Assembly: GCF_004365965.1 (NCBI RefSeq)
Contig: NZ_SOEB01000007.1
Coordinates: 62,001-126,000, forward strand
DNA: 64,000 nucleotides
DNA from: Rhodovulum visakhapatnamense
GTDB taxonomy: Bacteria; Pseudomonadota; Alphaproteobacteria; Rhodobacterales; Rhodobacteraceae
Reading direction: 5' to 3'
Shown: in pieces, positions 35,326 through 44,069 of the stretch
How the letters are laid out: the number at the start of each line of letters is the position of its first letter
Numbering within the stretch: position 1 is the stretch's first letter
The notes under the pieces: generated by a model
Told to the model about the DNA's origin: nothing
Database searches by the model: none
What the model saw: the letters and a program-made list of their open reading frames with translations, nothing else
Position numbers and translations under genes: made by a program

Positions 35326-35943
35326 ATGAAACTCAATATGGCATTCGCCGCGATCTCTCTGGCTGTGCTCGGCTCCACGGCCTCGGCGGCGACGCTGAAC
35401 GAGATAACGGATTACTCGTCTGTGGCAACCAATCCGAGCGTTGTCGGAAGCGGCTTCGATGCGGTGACCGGCACGTTGACCGGCGGGGACTGGGACTACC
35501 TCGCCCTCGGGTTGCCGAGCGTGGGCTCGTTGATCGCCCTGAGCTTTTCACTTGCGGACACCAGCATTCCGAACGGGGCGGGTTTCCAACTTTATTACAG
35601 CTACTCGCCGTTCAGCTATACCAACAACAGCTTCAGGCAACCCTACAACCAGTGGGTCACCCAGACGGTGACGCCTACGAGCGTCAGTCTCCAGAACTGG
35701 TCGGCGGGCACGCCGACCAACGCCGCGTTCACCATCGACACCGACCCGGCGTTGGGCTCCACGCTCTTTCTGGCGATCATAGGCACTGACAACACGGCAC
35801 CCAGCGGCATCGGCTACACGGTCGATCTTCCGCAAACGTCGGCGCCGGCCGTTCCGCTGCCCGCGGGTGGCCTCCTTCTAATTTCGGCTCTGGGGGCGGC
35901 GGCGCTCCTGTGCCAGCGCCAGCGCGCGCGGAAAGCGGCCTGA
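35326..35943 (+). CDS. VPLPA-CTERM exported protein
   Basis: 205 residues. A Sec signal peptide spans residues 1-22 (MKLNMAFAAISLAVLGSTASA). A beta-rich, Ser/Thr/Asn-rich middle follows with no recognised domain. The C-terminus carries VPLPAGGLLLISALGAAALL and then a basic tail (RQRARKAA), the tripartite VPLPA-CTERM sorting signal. Such proteins are processed by an exosortase-like system and exported to the surface or exopolysaccharide. The gene is less GC-rich than its neighbours. It is preceded by a perfect palindrome and followed by its own terminator. Function unknown. Confidence 0.8.
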   Translation: MKLNMAFAAISLAVLGSTASAATLNEITDYSSVATNPSVVGSGFDAVTGTLTGGDWDYLALGLPSVGSLIALSFSLADTSIPNGAGFQLYYSYSPFSYTNNSFRQPYNQWVTQTVTPTSVSLQNWSAGTPTNAAFTIDTDPALGSTLFLAIIGTDNTAPSGIGYTVDLPQTSAPAVPLPAGGLLLISALGAAALLCQRQRARKAA

Positions 35944-35995
35944 GCGGGGCTTGGGCCCTCTCTTGCGTTTCGCCCCGCGCGACAGGTAAGACAGC

Positions 35996-36022
35996 CGGGT
36001 CCGCCTTGTGCGGGCCCGTTTT
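35996..36022 (+). terminator. Intrinsic terminator immediately before argC
   Basis: CGGGTCCGC (35996-36004) pairs with GCGGGCCCG (36010-36018) with one wobble pair, has a 5-nt loop and is followed by TTTT (36019-36022). It ends the VPLPA gene transcript. It leaves only 18 nt to the argC start codon, so argC either has a promoter overlapping it or is reached by read-through. Confidence 0.7.
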
Positions 36023-36040
36023 CCTGCAGGGGCAGAAGCC

Positions 36041-37069
36041 ATGTCATACTCCGTCGCCATTCTGGGCGCCTCGGGCTATACCGGGGCAGAACTCATCCGG
36101 CTGATCGCCACTCATCCCGAGCTTCGCATCGTGGCGCTGTCGGGCGAGCGCAAGGCGGGGATGTCGATGGCCTCGGTGTTTCCGCATCTGCGCCATATGG
36201 ACCTGCCCGATCTGGTGAAGATCGAGGAGATCGACTTTTCCACCGTCGATCTGGCCTTCTGCGCGCTGCCCCATGCGACCAGCCAGGCGGTCATCAGGGA
36301 ACTGCCGCGCGATCTGAAGATCGTCGATCTGTCGGCCGATTTCCGGCTGCGCGACCCGGCCGCCTACGAGAAATGGTACGGCAAGCCCCATGCCGCGGTC
36401 GATCTGCAGAAAGAGGCCGTCTATGGCCTGACCGAATTCTACCGCGACGAGATTCGCGCCGGACGGCTGGTCGCGGGCACCGGCTGCAACGCGGCGACCG
36501 GGCAATATGCGCTGCGGCCGCTGATCGAGGCGGGCGTCATCGACCTTGACGAGATCGTGATCGACCTCAAGGCCGGCGTGTCCGGCGCGGGCCGGGCGTT
36601 GAAGGAAAATCTTCTACATGCCGAGCTGTCGGAGGGCTTTCATGCGTATTCCGCAGGCGGGATTCACAGGCATCTGGGCGAGTTCGACCAGGAATTCTCG
36701 ATGCTCGCCGGGCGGCCTGTCGAGGTGCAGTTCACGCCCCATCTGATCCCCGCGAACCGGGGGATTCTGGCGACCGTCTATGTCCGGGGCGAGGCCCGCG
36801 ACATTCACGCCACCTTGGCAAGGGCCTATGCGGATGAGATCTTCATCGAGGTCCTGCCCTTCGGAGACCACCCCTCGACCCGGCATGTCCGGGGCTCGAA
36901 CTTCGCCCATATCGGGGTGGTGGGCGACCGGAAACCGGGCCGGGCCATGGTGATCGCGGCGCTCGACAACCTGACCAAGGGCTCGTCGGGGCAGGCGCTG
37001 CAGAACGCCAACCTGATGCTCGGGATCGCCGAGGAAACCGGCCTGATGCTGGCCCCCTGCTTCCCCTGA
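36041..37069 (+). CDS. argC: N-acetyl-gamma-glutamyl-phosphate reductase
   Basis: 342 residues of arginine biosynthesis, reducing N-acetylglutamyl phosphate with NADPH. N-terminal [13 protein letters not shown] (residues 9-21) binds the cofactor, the active-site Cys149 lies in GTGCNAATG, and [15 protein letters not shown] is the C-terminal signature. Start at 36041 by the family N-terminus MSYSVAILG. It is 13 nt upstream of ccmE, so it may drive ccmE transcription. Confidence 0.95.
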   Translation: MSYSVAILGASGYTGAELIRLIATHPELRIVALSGERKAGMSMASVFPHLRHMDLPDLVKIEEIDFSTVDLAFCALPHATSQAVIRELPRDLKIVDLSADFRLRDPAAYEKWYGKPHAAVDLQKEAVYGLTEFYRDEIRAGRLVAGTGCNAATGQYALRPLIEAGVIDLDEIVIDLKAGVSGAGRALKENLLHAELSEGFHAYSAGGIHRHLGEFDQEFSMLAGRPVEVQFTPHLIPANRGILATVYVRGEARDIHATLARAYADEIFIEVLPFGDHPSTRHVRGSNFAHIGVVGDRKPGRAMVIAALDNLTKGSSGQALQNANLMLGIAEETGLMLAPCFP

Positions 37070-37082
37070 GGGAGAACGCACG

Positions 37083-37544
37083 ATGCGCGGACTGAAGAAG
37101 AGACGACGGATACAGATCATCGTTCTGGCCTTTGCGGCGCTGGTGCTGTCGACCGGCCTGATCGGCTATGCGATGCGCGACGGCATCAACTTCTTCCGCT
37201 CGCCGAGCCAGGTTGCAGAGGCGCCGCCGCCGCCGACCGAGACCTTCCGCATCGGCGGTCTGGTCGAGGCGGGCAGCCTCAAGCGCGGGCAGGGCGAGAC
37301 CATCCGCTTCAACGTCACCGATGGCGGCGCCAGCGTGCCCGTGACCTATACCGGCGTGCTGCCCGACCTGTTCAAGGAAAATCAGGGCATGGTCGGCACC
37401 GGACGGCTGGTCGACGGCGTCTTCGAGGCGCGCGAGATCCTCGCCAAGCATGACGAAAGCTACATGCCCAAGGAAGTGGTCGACGCGCTGAAGGAACAGG
37501 GCGTTTATCGTGACCCGTCCGTTGAGGGCGCGAACGGCAGCTAA
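37083..37544 (+). CDS. ccmE: Cytochrome c maturation heme chaperone CcmE
   Basis: 153 residues. An N-terminal membrane anchor (about 10-30) is followed by the OB-fold heme chaperone domain. The heme-linking His123 is in LAKHDESYMP with Tyr127 four residues on. It carries heme from CcmC/D to the CcmF/H ligation complex. GAGGGAGAA precedes the start. The ccmF and ccmH genes lie 1.4 kb further, with two GTA lysis genes between. Confidence 0.95.
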   Translation: MRGLKKRRRIQIIVLAFAALVLSTGLIGYAMRDGINFFRSPSQVAEAPPPPTETFRIGGLVEAGSLKRGQGETIRFNVTDGGASVPVTYTGVLPDLFKENQGMVGTGRLVDGVFEAREILAKHDESYMPKEVVDALKEQGVYRDPSVEGANGS

Positions 37545-37570
37545 GCCCCACGCTAACAGCGTTCGATCCA

Positions 37571-37605
37571 AAGTCCCCCGGTTCAGACGCGAAGCGGGGG
37601 ATTTT
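37571..37605 (+). terminator. Terminator hairpin overlapping the endolysin translation start region
   Basis: AAGTCCCCCG (37571-37580) pairs with CGGGGGATTT (37595-37604) in a 10-bp stem with one G-U pair and a 14-nt loop, then a short T-run. It can end the argC-ccmE transcript. The GTG start of the endolysin is at 37608, and the only purine-rich ribosome-binding site candidate (GGGGG) is the 3' arm of this stem, so translation may be blocked when the hairpin forms. Confidence 0.65.
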
Positions 37606-37607
37606 CT

Positions 37608-38222
37608 GTGACGAAAACGGTGGAAGAACTCGCCCGGGAGATCGTCCTGCGCGAGGGGGGCTATGTGAATGACCCCGACGACCCGGGCGGTCCGACGAAT
37701 CACGGGGTCACGCTGGACACGCTGCGGCGGTTGCGGCTCGACCTGACCGGGGACGGGCTGGTCGACATCGCCGATGTGCGCAAGCTGAGTGCCGAACAGG
37801 CGGCGGCGATCTATGTCGACCATTATTTCCGGCGACCCAAGCTCGATGCCCTGCCGGACCTGCTGCATGCGTCGGTCTTCGACATGTATGTCAACGCGGG
37901 CGCCAATGCGGTGCGGTTGCTGCAGCAGTTGCTGAACGACATGGGCCAGCCCTGCGGGGTTGACGGCGCCGTCGGTCCCGAGACCGCGCGCGCCGCCAAG
38001 ACGGCGGCCGAGGCGGCGCCGGACCATATCGCCGACGCCTACGGCATCGCCCGGCGCAACTACTATTACGCGCTGGCCGATCGCCGCCCTGCGAGCCGCA
38101 AATTCGCCTGCCGGCGCGACGGCGGCAAGGGCGGCTGGATCCTGCGGGCCGAGGAATTCATTTCGCCCCGCTATCGTCTCAGCGAGGACGAACATCGGGA
38201 AAGGATCGCGCGATGGGGATGA
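37608..38222 (+). CDS. Holin-associated N-acetylmuramidase (GTA-type endolysin)
   Basis: 204 residues, glycoside hydrolase family 108 type. The catalytic Glu16 is in LREGGYVNDPDDPGGPTNHGVT; a peptidoglycan-binding C-terminal domain follows (DGAVGPETARAAK near 118-130). No signal peptide is present, so export needs the adjacent holin. In Rhodobacter capsulatus the equivalent pair (rcc00555 endolysin, rcc00556 holin) releases gene transfer agent particles by lysis; the same role is inferred here. GTG start. It overlaps the holin gene by 10 nt. Confidence 0.88.
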   Translation: MTKTVEELAREIVLREGGYVNDPDDPGGPTNHGVTLDTLRRLRLDLTGDGLVDIADVRKLSAEQAAAIYVDHYFRRPKLDALPDLLHASVFDMYVNAGANAVRLLQQLLNDMGQPCGVDGAVGPETARAAKTAAEAAPDHIADAYGIARRNYYYALADRRPASRKFACRRDGGKGGWILRAEEFISPRYRLSEDEHRERIARWG

Positions 38223-38776
38223 TGAATGCAGCCCTCGGCATGCTGTTCTCGGGCGGACCCAATGTGGTGCGCGAGGCGGCCGAGGTGTTCCGGGTCAATG
38301 CCGAGGCGGCCGACAAGCGCGATCTGGAATTGCAGCGCGCCGTCTTGGAGGAATTCGCCCGTGAATTCGCCCAGCCGCGCCAGACGCGTTTCGATGCGCT
38401 GATCGACGGGGCGAACCGGCTGCCCCGGCCGCTGCTGGCGCTGGGCACGGTCGGGCTGGCGATTTCGGCCATGGTCGATCCGGTCTGGTTCGCCGCCCGG
38501 ATGCAGGGCATAGCGCTGGTGCCCGAGCCGCTCTGGTGGCTCATGGGCGCGATCATCAGCTTCTATTTCGGGGCGCGGTATCAGGCCAAGGGGCAGGACT
38601 TTCAGCGCTCGATCGCCGAGACCATGGCGATGGCGCCGCAGGTGGCGCGCAACCTCCAGCATCTGCGCGACCTGTCCGAAGAGGCGGTCGCGGTGCGTAC
38701 CGCCCGGACCGATACCGGCGCGGTGGCGGTCTCTCTGGGAACCAATCCGGCGCTGGAGGAGTGGCGCGAGAGGTGA
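38213..38776 (+). CDS. GTA-type holin (3TM holin family)
   Basis: 187 residues. An acidic, helical N-terminal half (about 1-70) is followed by hydrophobic segments near 75-95 (PLLALGTVGLAISAM) and 105-122 (PLWWLMGAIISFYFGA), then an amphipathic tail. It matches the GTA holin family of three-membrane-segment holins. The start ATG lies inside the endolysin gene, with AAGGA upstream, so expression is coupled. Expected function: permeabilise the inner membrane so the muramidase reaches the wall during GTA release. Confidence 0.85.
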   Translation: MGMMNAALGMLFSGGPNVVREAAEVFRVNAEAADKRDLELQRAVLEEFAREFAQPRQTRFDALIDGANRLPRPLLALGTVGLAISAMVDPVWFAARMQGIALVPEPLWWLMGAIISFYFGARYQAKGQDFQRSIAETMAMAPQVARNLQHLRDLSEEAVAVRTARTDTGAVAVSLGTNPALEEWRER

Positions 38777-38930
38777 TCGCCGGGCGCATGGTCCCCGGCC
38801 GCGGACGGGCAGGGGCCGCGCCCGCGCCGCGCCCGCGCCGGGCGCCGTCCGGCTCACGATTGCGTAAACGCCTCGCCCCCGCGACGCGAAATCCATTGGC
38901 GCAGGGCTGCCGGGCGGGTATGAGGTCGCC

Positions 38931-40910
38931 ATGGTTATCGAGCTCGGCCACTTTGCCCTCGCCCTCGCCTTCGCCATTGCCCTGGTGCAGGCGATCGTTC
39001 CCCTGATCGGTGCCCACAAGGGCTGGAGCGGCTGGATGGCCATGGCCGAACCGGCCGCCATGGCGCAGTTCCTGCTGACGGCCTTCAGCTTCGGGGTGCT
39101 GACCTATGCCTTCGTTGTGTCGGATTTCTCGCTGAGGGTCGTGGTCGAGAACTCGCACACGCTGAAACCCATGCTTTACAAGGTGTCGGGCGTCTGGGGG
39201 AACCACGAGGGCTCGATGCTGCTGTGGGTGCTGATCGTGTCGCTTTTCGGCGCGCTTGCGGCCTGGTTCGGGGGCGGGCTGCCACCGACCCTCAAGGCGC
39301 GGGTGCTGGCGGTGCAGGCGGCCATCGGCGCGGCCTTCTACGCCTTCATCCTGTTCACCTCGAACCCGTTCGACCGGCTGGCCGAGGCGCCCTTCGACGG
39401 GCAGGACCTGAATCCGCTGCTGCAGGACCCCGGGTTGGCCTTCCATCCGCCCTTCCTCTACCTCGGCTATGTCGGGCTTTCGATCTGCTTCTCCTTCGCG
39501 GTCGCGGCCCTGATCGAGGGCCGGGTCGATGCCGCCTGGGGCCGCTGGGTGCGGCCCTGGACGCTGGCCGCCTGGATCTGCCTGACGGTCGGCATCGCAT
39601 TGGGGTCCTGGTGGGCCTATTACGAACTGGGCTGGGGCGGCTTCTGGTTCTGGGACCCGGTCGAGAATGCCTCGTTCATGCCCTGGCTGATCGCCGCCGC
39701 GCTTCTGCACTCGGCTATCGTCGTCGAAAAGCGCGAGGCGCTGAAAAGCTGGACGATCCTGCTGTCGATCATCGCCTTCGGCTTCTCGCTGGTCGGCGCC
39801 TTCATCACCCGGTCGGGCATCATCACGTCCGTGCATGCCTTCGCCAACGACCCCGAGCGGGGCGTCTTCCTGCTGATGATCCTGCTGGTCTTCATGGGCG
39901 GCGCGCTGACGCTGTTTTCGGTGCGGGCCGGCGCGATGGAGGCCAAGGGCGTCTTCGGCACGGTCAGCCGGGAAGCGGCGCTCGTCTTCAACAATATCCT
40001 GCTGGCGGTCGCGGCGCTGGTGGTGTTCGTCGGCACGATCTGGCCGCTGGTCGCCGAGATGGCTTTCGACCGCAAGCTTTCGGTCGGCGCGCCCTTCTTC
40101 AACATGGCTTTCACGCCCTTCATGGTGGTGCTGGCGATCCTGTTGCCGCTGGGCTCGATCCTGCCCTGGAAGCGGGCGCGACTTGCCCGCGCGGCAGGGC
40201 CGGTGCTGCCCGCGCTGGTGCTGGCAGTCGCGCTGGGGGCACTTGTCTGGGCGATGCAGACCGGACACAGCGCGCTGGGGCCCATTGGCGTGGCGCTGGG
40301 CGCCTGGCTGATCGCCGGGTCGGCGGTCGATCTCTGGCTGCGGGCCGGACGGACGGGGATGGTGGCGCGGCTTGGCCGGCTGACGCGGCTGCCGCGTGCC
40401 GACTGGGGCAAGGCGGTCGCCCATGCCGGGCTGGGGATTACCATGATCGGCATTTCGGCGATGCTGGCCTGGAGCCAGGAAGACATCCGCGTGGCCCAGA
40501 TCGGCGAGCGCTATGACCTGGGCGGCTACGGCTTCCAGCTGGACCGGGTGCAGAAGCTGGAAGGCCCGAACTATATCTCGACCACCGCCACGATGAGCGT
40601 CTGGCGCGGCGACCGGCAGGTGGCAGAGATGCATCCCGAAAAACGGGTGTATCCGGTCGCAGGCATGCCGACGACCGAAGCCGCCATCGACGGCGGGTTT
40701 CTTCGCGACCTTTACGTCGCCATCGGCGATCCGCAGCAGGACGGCGGCTGGGCGGTGCGCACCTATATCAAGCCCTTCGCCAACTGGATCTGGATGGGGG
40801 CCATCGTGATGGCGCTGGGCGGGCTTCTCAGCCTTTCCGATCGCCGGGTCCGCGTCGCCGCGGGCGCCCGCAAGGAGCGTGGCCCCGTACTGCCCCAGCC
40901 CGCCGAATGA
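38931..40910 (+). CDS. ccmF: Heme lyase subunit CcmF
   Basis: A 659-residue polytopic membrane protein of the cytochrome c heme ligation complex. The heme-handling WWD domain is visible as GWGGFWFWDPVENASFMPW near residue 235, with flanking histidines in helices, and a hydrophilic periplasmic region before the last helix (about 500-630). A GAGG sequence lies before the ATG. Overlaps ccmH by 4 nt. The 154 nt between the holin gene and ccmF hold no gene and must contain a ccmF promoter if the lysis genes are silent. Confidence 0.95.
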   Translation: MVIELGHFALALAFAIALVQAIVPLIGAHKGWSGWMAMAEPAAMAQFLLTAFSFGVLTYAFVVSDFSLRVVVENSHTLKPMLYKVSGVWGNHEGSMLLWVLIVSLFGALAAWFGGGLPPTLKARVLAVQAAIGAAFYAFILFTSNPFDRLAEAPFDGQDLNPLLQDPGLAFHPPFLYLGYVGLSICFSFAVAALIEGRVDAAWGRWVRPWTLAAWICLTVGIALGSWWAYYELGWGGFWFWDPVENASFMPWLIAAALLHSAIVVEKREALKSWTILLSIIAFGFSLVGAFITRSGIITSVHAFANDPERGVFLLMILLVFMGGALTLFSVRAGAMEAKGVFGTVSREAALVFNNILLAVAALVVFVGTIWPLVAEMAFDRKLSVGAPFFNMAFTPFMVVLAILLPLGSILPWKRARLARAAGPVLPALVLAVALGALVWAMQTGHSALGPIGVALGAWLIAGSAVDLWLRAGRTGMVARLGRLTRLPRADWGKAVAHAGLGITMIGISAMLAWSQEDIRVAQIGERYDLGGYGFQLDRVQKLEGPNYISTTATMSVWRGDRQVAEMHPEKRVYPVAGMPTTEAAIDGGFLRDLYVAIGDPQQDGGWAVRTYIKPFANWIWMGAIVMALGGLLSLSDRRVRVAAGARKERGPVLPQPAE

Positions 40911-41398
40911 GGATGCCGATGCCCCGTCCCGCGCTGACTGCCGCCCTGCTGCTGGCCCTGAGCCTGAGCCCGCTTCTGAGCGGGCCTTTGGAGGCGGTCG
41001 AGCCGAACGAGATTCTGGCCGACCCGGCCGAAGAGGCCCGCGCCCGCGAGATATCGAAGGACATCCGCTGCCTCGTCTGCCGGAACGAAAGCATCGACGA
41101 TTCCAACGCCGATCTGGCGCGCGACCTCAGGCTTCTGGTGCGCGAGCGGATCACGGCGGGCGACAGCGATACCGAGGTCGTCGACTATCTGGTGGACCGC
41201 TATGGCGAGTACGTGCTTTTGAAACCGACCGCCACCGGCTCGAATCTGGTGCTGTACATCGCCGGGCCGCTGATGCTGGTGCTGGGGCTGGGCGGTGCCG
41301 TTTTCTACATCCGCGGGCGCCGGGCCGGGCGCGATGCGGGTTCGGAGGCGCTGAGCCCCGAGGAAGAGGCGCGGCTGAAAGAGATCCTCGGCAAGTGA
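40907..41398 (+). CDS. ccmH: Cytochrome c maturation thioredoxin-like protein CcmH
   Basis: 163 residues. A signal peptide covers the first 25-30 residues, the redox motif RCLVCRN has Cys55 and Cys58, and a C-terminal membrane helix (about 115-135) precedes a charged tail. It reduces the apocytochrome CXXCH thiols for CcmF. The start overlaps the ccmF stop codon (ATGA), showing coupling. Confidence 0.94.
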   Translation: MRMPMPRPALTAALLLALSLSPLLSGPLEAVEPNEILADPAEEARAREISKDIRCLVCRNESIDDSNADLARDLRLLVRERITAGDSDTEVVDYLVDRYGEYVLLKPTATGSNLVLYIAGPLMLVLGLGGAVFYIRGRRAGRDAGSEALSPEEEARLKEILGK

Positions 41399-41480
41399 GG
41401 CGCTGACCTCGCGTCTCCCTTTTCCCCGGGCGCGCGGCCGCTAGTCTGGCCCGAGAACGGGCCAAAGGGAGGACGCTGGC

Positions 41481-42260
41481 GTGACGGATTACAAGACCAT
41501 CGGATATGACTGCGCGGACGGGCTGGCGGTGGTGACGCTGAACCGGCCCGAGGTGATGAATGCGCTCAGCGCGCAGATGCGGGCCGAGATCACCCATGCG
41601 ATGCGCGCGGCGGGGCAGGCGGCCCGCGTCGTGGTGCTGACCGGCGCGGGCCGGGCCTTCTGTTCCGGGCAGGATCTGGGCGACGGCGCCAATATCGCCA
41701 ATATCGACATCGAGCGCACGCTGCGGGACGAATACGAACCGATGCTGAACGCCATCATCGACTGTCCGGTGCCGGTGATCGCGGCGGTGAACGGGGCTGC
41801 CGCCGGGGCCGGGGCCAATCTGGCGCTGGCGGCCGATGTGGTCATCGCCTCGGAAGCGGCGGTCTTTGTGCAGGCCTTTACCCGGATCGGGCTGATCCCC
41901 GATGCGGGCGGCACCTACTGGCTGCCCCGGCAGGTGGGCTTTGCCCGCGCGATGGGGGCGGCGCTTTTCGCCGAACCCGTCCCGGCGCGTCAGGCCGCCG
42001 AGTGGGGCATGATCTGGGAGGCGGTGCCCGAGGACGGGTTCGAGGCCCACTGGCGCGCCCGGGCGGCGCAGCTGGCCGCGGGGCCGACCGTGGCTTACGC
42101 CAATCTCAAGACCGCGCTGCGGCGGTCGGTCTCGAACGATTTCGAGGCCCAGCTGTCGCTGGAGGCCGAACTTCAGGGCCGCTGCGGTGCCTCGCGCGAC
42201 TTCAAGGAGGGCGTGCTGGCCTTTGTCGAAAAGCGCAAGGCCCGGTTCGAGGGCTGCTGA
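41481..42260 (+). CDS. Enoyl-CoA hydratase/isomerase family protein (PaaG-like)
   Basis: 259 residues of the crotonase fold. Oxyanion-hole segments are GRAFCSGQDLGDG (near 55-67) and NGAAAGAGANLALAADVVIAS (near 99-119). It most resembles the PaaG type (ring-1,2-epoxyphenylacetyl-CoA isomerase), with Asp in GLIPDAGGTYWLP at the position of a catalytic acid and no Glu pair as in true hydratases. GTG start with GGGAGGA upstream. No other paa gene is nearby; the exact substrate is uncertain. Confidence 0.82.
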   Translation: MTDYKTIGYDCADGLAVVTLNRPEVMNALSAQMRAEITHAMRAAGQAARVVVLTGAGRAFCSGQDLGDGANIANIDIERTLRDEYEPMLNAIIDCPVPVIAAVNGAAAGAGANLALAADVVIASEAAVFVQAFTRIGLIPDAGGTYWLPRQVGFARAMGAALFAEPVPARQAAEWGMIWEAVPEDGFEAHWRARAAQLAAGPTVAYANLKTALRRSVSNDFEAQLSLEAELQGRCGASRDFKEGVLAFVEKRKARFEGC

Positions 42261-42376
42261 GACGGGGCGGGTCGGCCGGTCCTTGCCGAGACGAGGCCCG
42301 GCTCCGTGCGGCGATGGAACGGGACGGGCAAGCCGTGCGTTGGGCAAGGCAAATAACCCAACGGAAAGGAACCGCC

Positions 42377-42565
42377 ATGACCCGTCTTCATACGATCACC
42401 GCCGTTTCGCTTCTGGGCGCCGCCTTGCTGGCGGGGTGCGGCGAAAGCTACGGCGAACGCGCGCTGACCGGCGGCGTCCTCGGCGCGGGCGTCGGCGCCG
42501 CGACCGGCAACGATGTGGGCACCAGTGCCGCGATTGGGGCCGGGGCCGGCATCCTGACCAAGTAA
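42377..42565 (+). CDS. Small lipoprotein with glycine-zipper
   Basis: 62 residues. The lipobox LLAGC places the lipid-anchored Cys at residue 23. The mature part is Gly/Ala-rich with GXXXG repeats (GGVLGAGVGAATGNDVGT, then GAGAGILTK), like small outer-membrane glycine-zipper lipoproteins. AAGGA precedes the ATG. The last 9 codons including the stop lie in a 27-bp exact tandem duplication, so a second copy of the C-terminal coding end follows the stop. Function unknown. Confidence 0.75.
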   Translation: MTRLHTITAVSLLGAALLAGCGESYGERALTGGVLGAGVGAATGNDVGTSAAIGAGAGILTK

Positions 42566-42592
42566 GCCGGGGCCGGCATCCTGACCAAGTAA
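42539..42592 (+). repeat. Exact 27-bp tandem duplication at the lipoprotein gene end
   Basis: Bases 42539-42565 and 42566-42592 are identical. The unit covers the last eight sense codons plus the TAA stop of the lipoprotein gene. Exact identity points to a recent slippage or unequal exchange. Confidence 0.95.
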
Positions 42593-42630
42593 ACGGACCC
42601 AGCCGGGCGTCCGGCGCCCGGAAATGAAAC

Positions 42631-42658
42631 GGACCCGCAAGCATCGGCCTGCGGGTCC
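42631..42658 (-). terminator. Hairpin between the lipoprotein gene and gltA
   Basis: GGACCCGCA (42631-42639) and TGCGGGTCC (42650-42658) form a perfect 9-bp stem with a 10-nt loop. On the minus strand it is followed by GTTTCATTT, so it suits gltA, which ends at 42684; it may serve both convergent genes. Confidence 0.7.
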
Positions 42659-42683
42659 GGTGTTTCGATGACGGCCGGGGCGA

Positions 42684-43982
42684 TCAGCCCCGGTCCTCGA
42701 CATCCACGTAGTCGCGGCGGGTGGCGCCGGTGTAAAGCTGGCGCGGACGGCCGATCTTCATCGCCGGATCGGCGATCATTTCCTTCCATTGCGAGATCCA
42801 GCCGACGGTGCGGCTGACCGCAAAGATCGGCGTGAACATCGAGGTCGGGAAGCCCATCGCGTCGAGGATGATGCCCGAATAGAAATCGACATTCGGGTAG
42901 AGCTTCTTCGAGACGAAGTACTCGTCTTCCAGCGCGATCTTCTCAAGCTCCATCGCGACCTTCAGGGTCTCGTTGTTCTCGATGCCCAGAAGGTCCAGCA
43001 CCTCGTCGGCGGATTGCTTCATCACCTTCGCGCGCGGGTCGAAGTTCTTGTAGACCCGGTGGCCGAAGCCCATCAGACGGAACGGATCGTTCTTGTCCTT
43101 GGCCCGGGCGATGAATTCCGGGATGCGGTCGACGGTGCCGATCTCGCGCAGCATTTCCAGACAGGCCTGGTTGGCGCCGCCATGGGCCGGGCCCCAGAGA
43201 CAGGCAATGCCGGCCGCGATGCAGGCGAACGGGTTCGCGCCCGACGACGAGGCCAGACGCACTGTCGAGGTCGAGGCGTTCTGTTCGTGGTCGGCGTGGA
43301 GCGTCAGGATCCGGTCCATCGCGCGGGTCAGGATCGGGTCGACCTCGTATTCCTCGCAGGGCACCGCAAAGCACATGCGCAGGAAGTTCGAGGCATAGTC
43401 CAGATCATTCCGCGGATAGACGAAGGGCTGGCCGATCGAATACTTGTAGGCCATCGCGGCGATGGTCGGCACCTTGGCGATCAGCCGGATCGAGGCGACC
43501 TCGCGTTGCCAGGGGTCCGAGATGTCGGTCGAGTCGTGATAGAAGGCCGACATGGCGCCGACCACGGCCACCATCACCGCCATCGGGTGCGCGTCGCGGC
43601 GAAACCCGGTGAAGAAGCGGTGCATCTGTTCATGCACCATGGTGTGGCGGGTCACGCGGTTCTCGAAGTCCTCAAGCTGGGCGGCGGTGGGCAGTTCGCC
43701 GTACAGAAGCAGGAAGCAGACCTCGAGAAAGTGGGATTTCTCGGCAAGCTGGTCGATGGGATAGCCGCGATGCAGCAGCTCGCCCTTGTCGCCGTCGATG
43801 AAGGTGATCGAGCTTTCGCAGGACGAGGTCGAGGTGAAGCCCGGATCGTGGGTAAAGATGCCCATCTGGCCGTAGAGCTTGCGGATATCGACGACGTCCG
43901 GCCCGGCCGTCGGGCTCAGCACCGGCAGCTCGACCGATGTGTCACCCAGAGTCAGCGTTGCGGATTTCTTGCTGTCAGCCAT
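42684..43982 (-). CDS. gltA: Citrate synthase (type II)
   Basis: 432 residues, the size of the NADH-sensitive hexameric proteobacterial enzyme. It condenses acetyl-CoA with oxaloacetate at the entry to the TCA cycle. Family blocks include [24 protein letters not shown] in two parts, the active-site His regions [19 protein letters not shown] and [11 protein letters not shown], and the Asp in the late DFYSGI segment. It lies downstream of gltX on the same strand with an 87-nt gap. Confidence 0.96.
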   Translation of the reverse strand: MADSKKSATLTLGDTSVELPVLSPTAGPDVVDIRKLYGQMGIFTHDPGFTSTSSCESSITFIDGDKGELLHRGYPIDQLAEKSHFLEVCFLLLYGELPTAAQLEDFENRVTRHTMVHEQMHRFFTGFRRDAHPMAVMVAVVGAMSAFYHDSTDISDPWQREVASIRLIAKVPTIAAMAYKYSIGQPFVYPRNDLDYASNFLRMCFAVPCEEYEVDPILTRAMDRILTLHADHEQNASTSTVRLASSSGANPFACIAAGIACLWGPAHGGANQACLEMLREIGTVDRIPEFIARAKDKNDPFRLMGFGHRVYKNFDPRAKVMKQSADEVLDLLGIENNETLKVAMELEKIALEDEYFVSKKLYPNVDFYSGIILDAMGFPTSMFTPIFAVSRTVGWISQWKEMIADPAMKIGRPRQLYTGATRRDYVDVEDRG

Positions 43983-44069
43983 GAAAGTCCCTCTTCTTGA
44001 GAAACCGGGCCGCGCTCCCTGATCGCGGCTCCGGACGGTGGCGTGCAGGGGGCTTTCGGCGGCGGTGCC

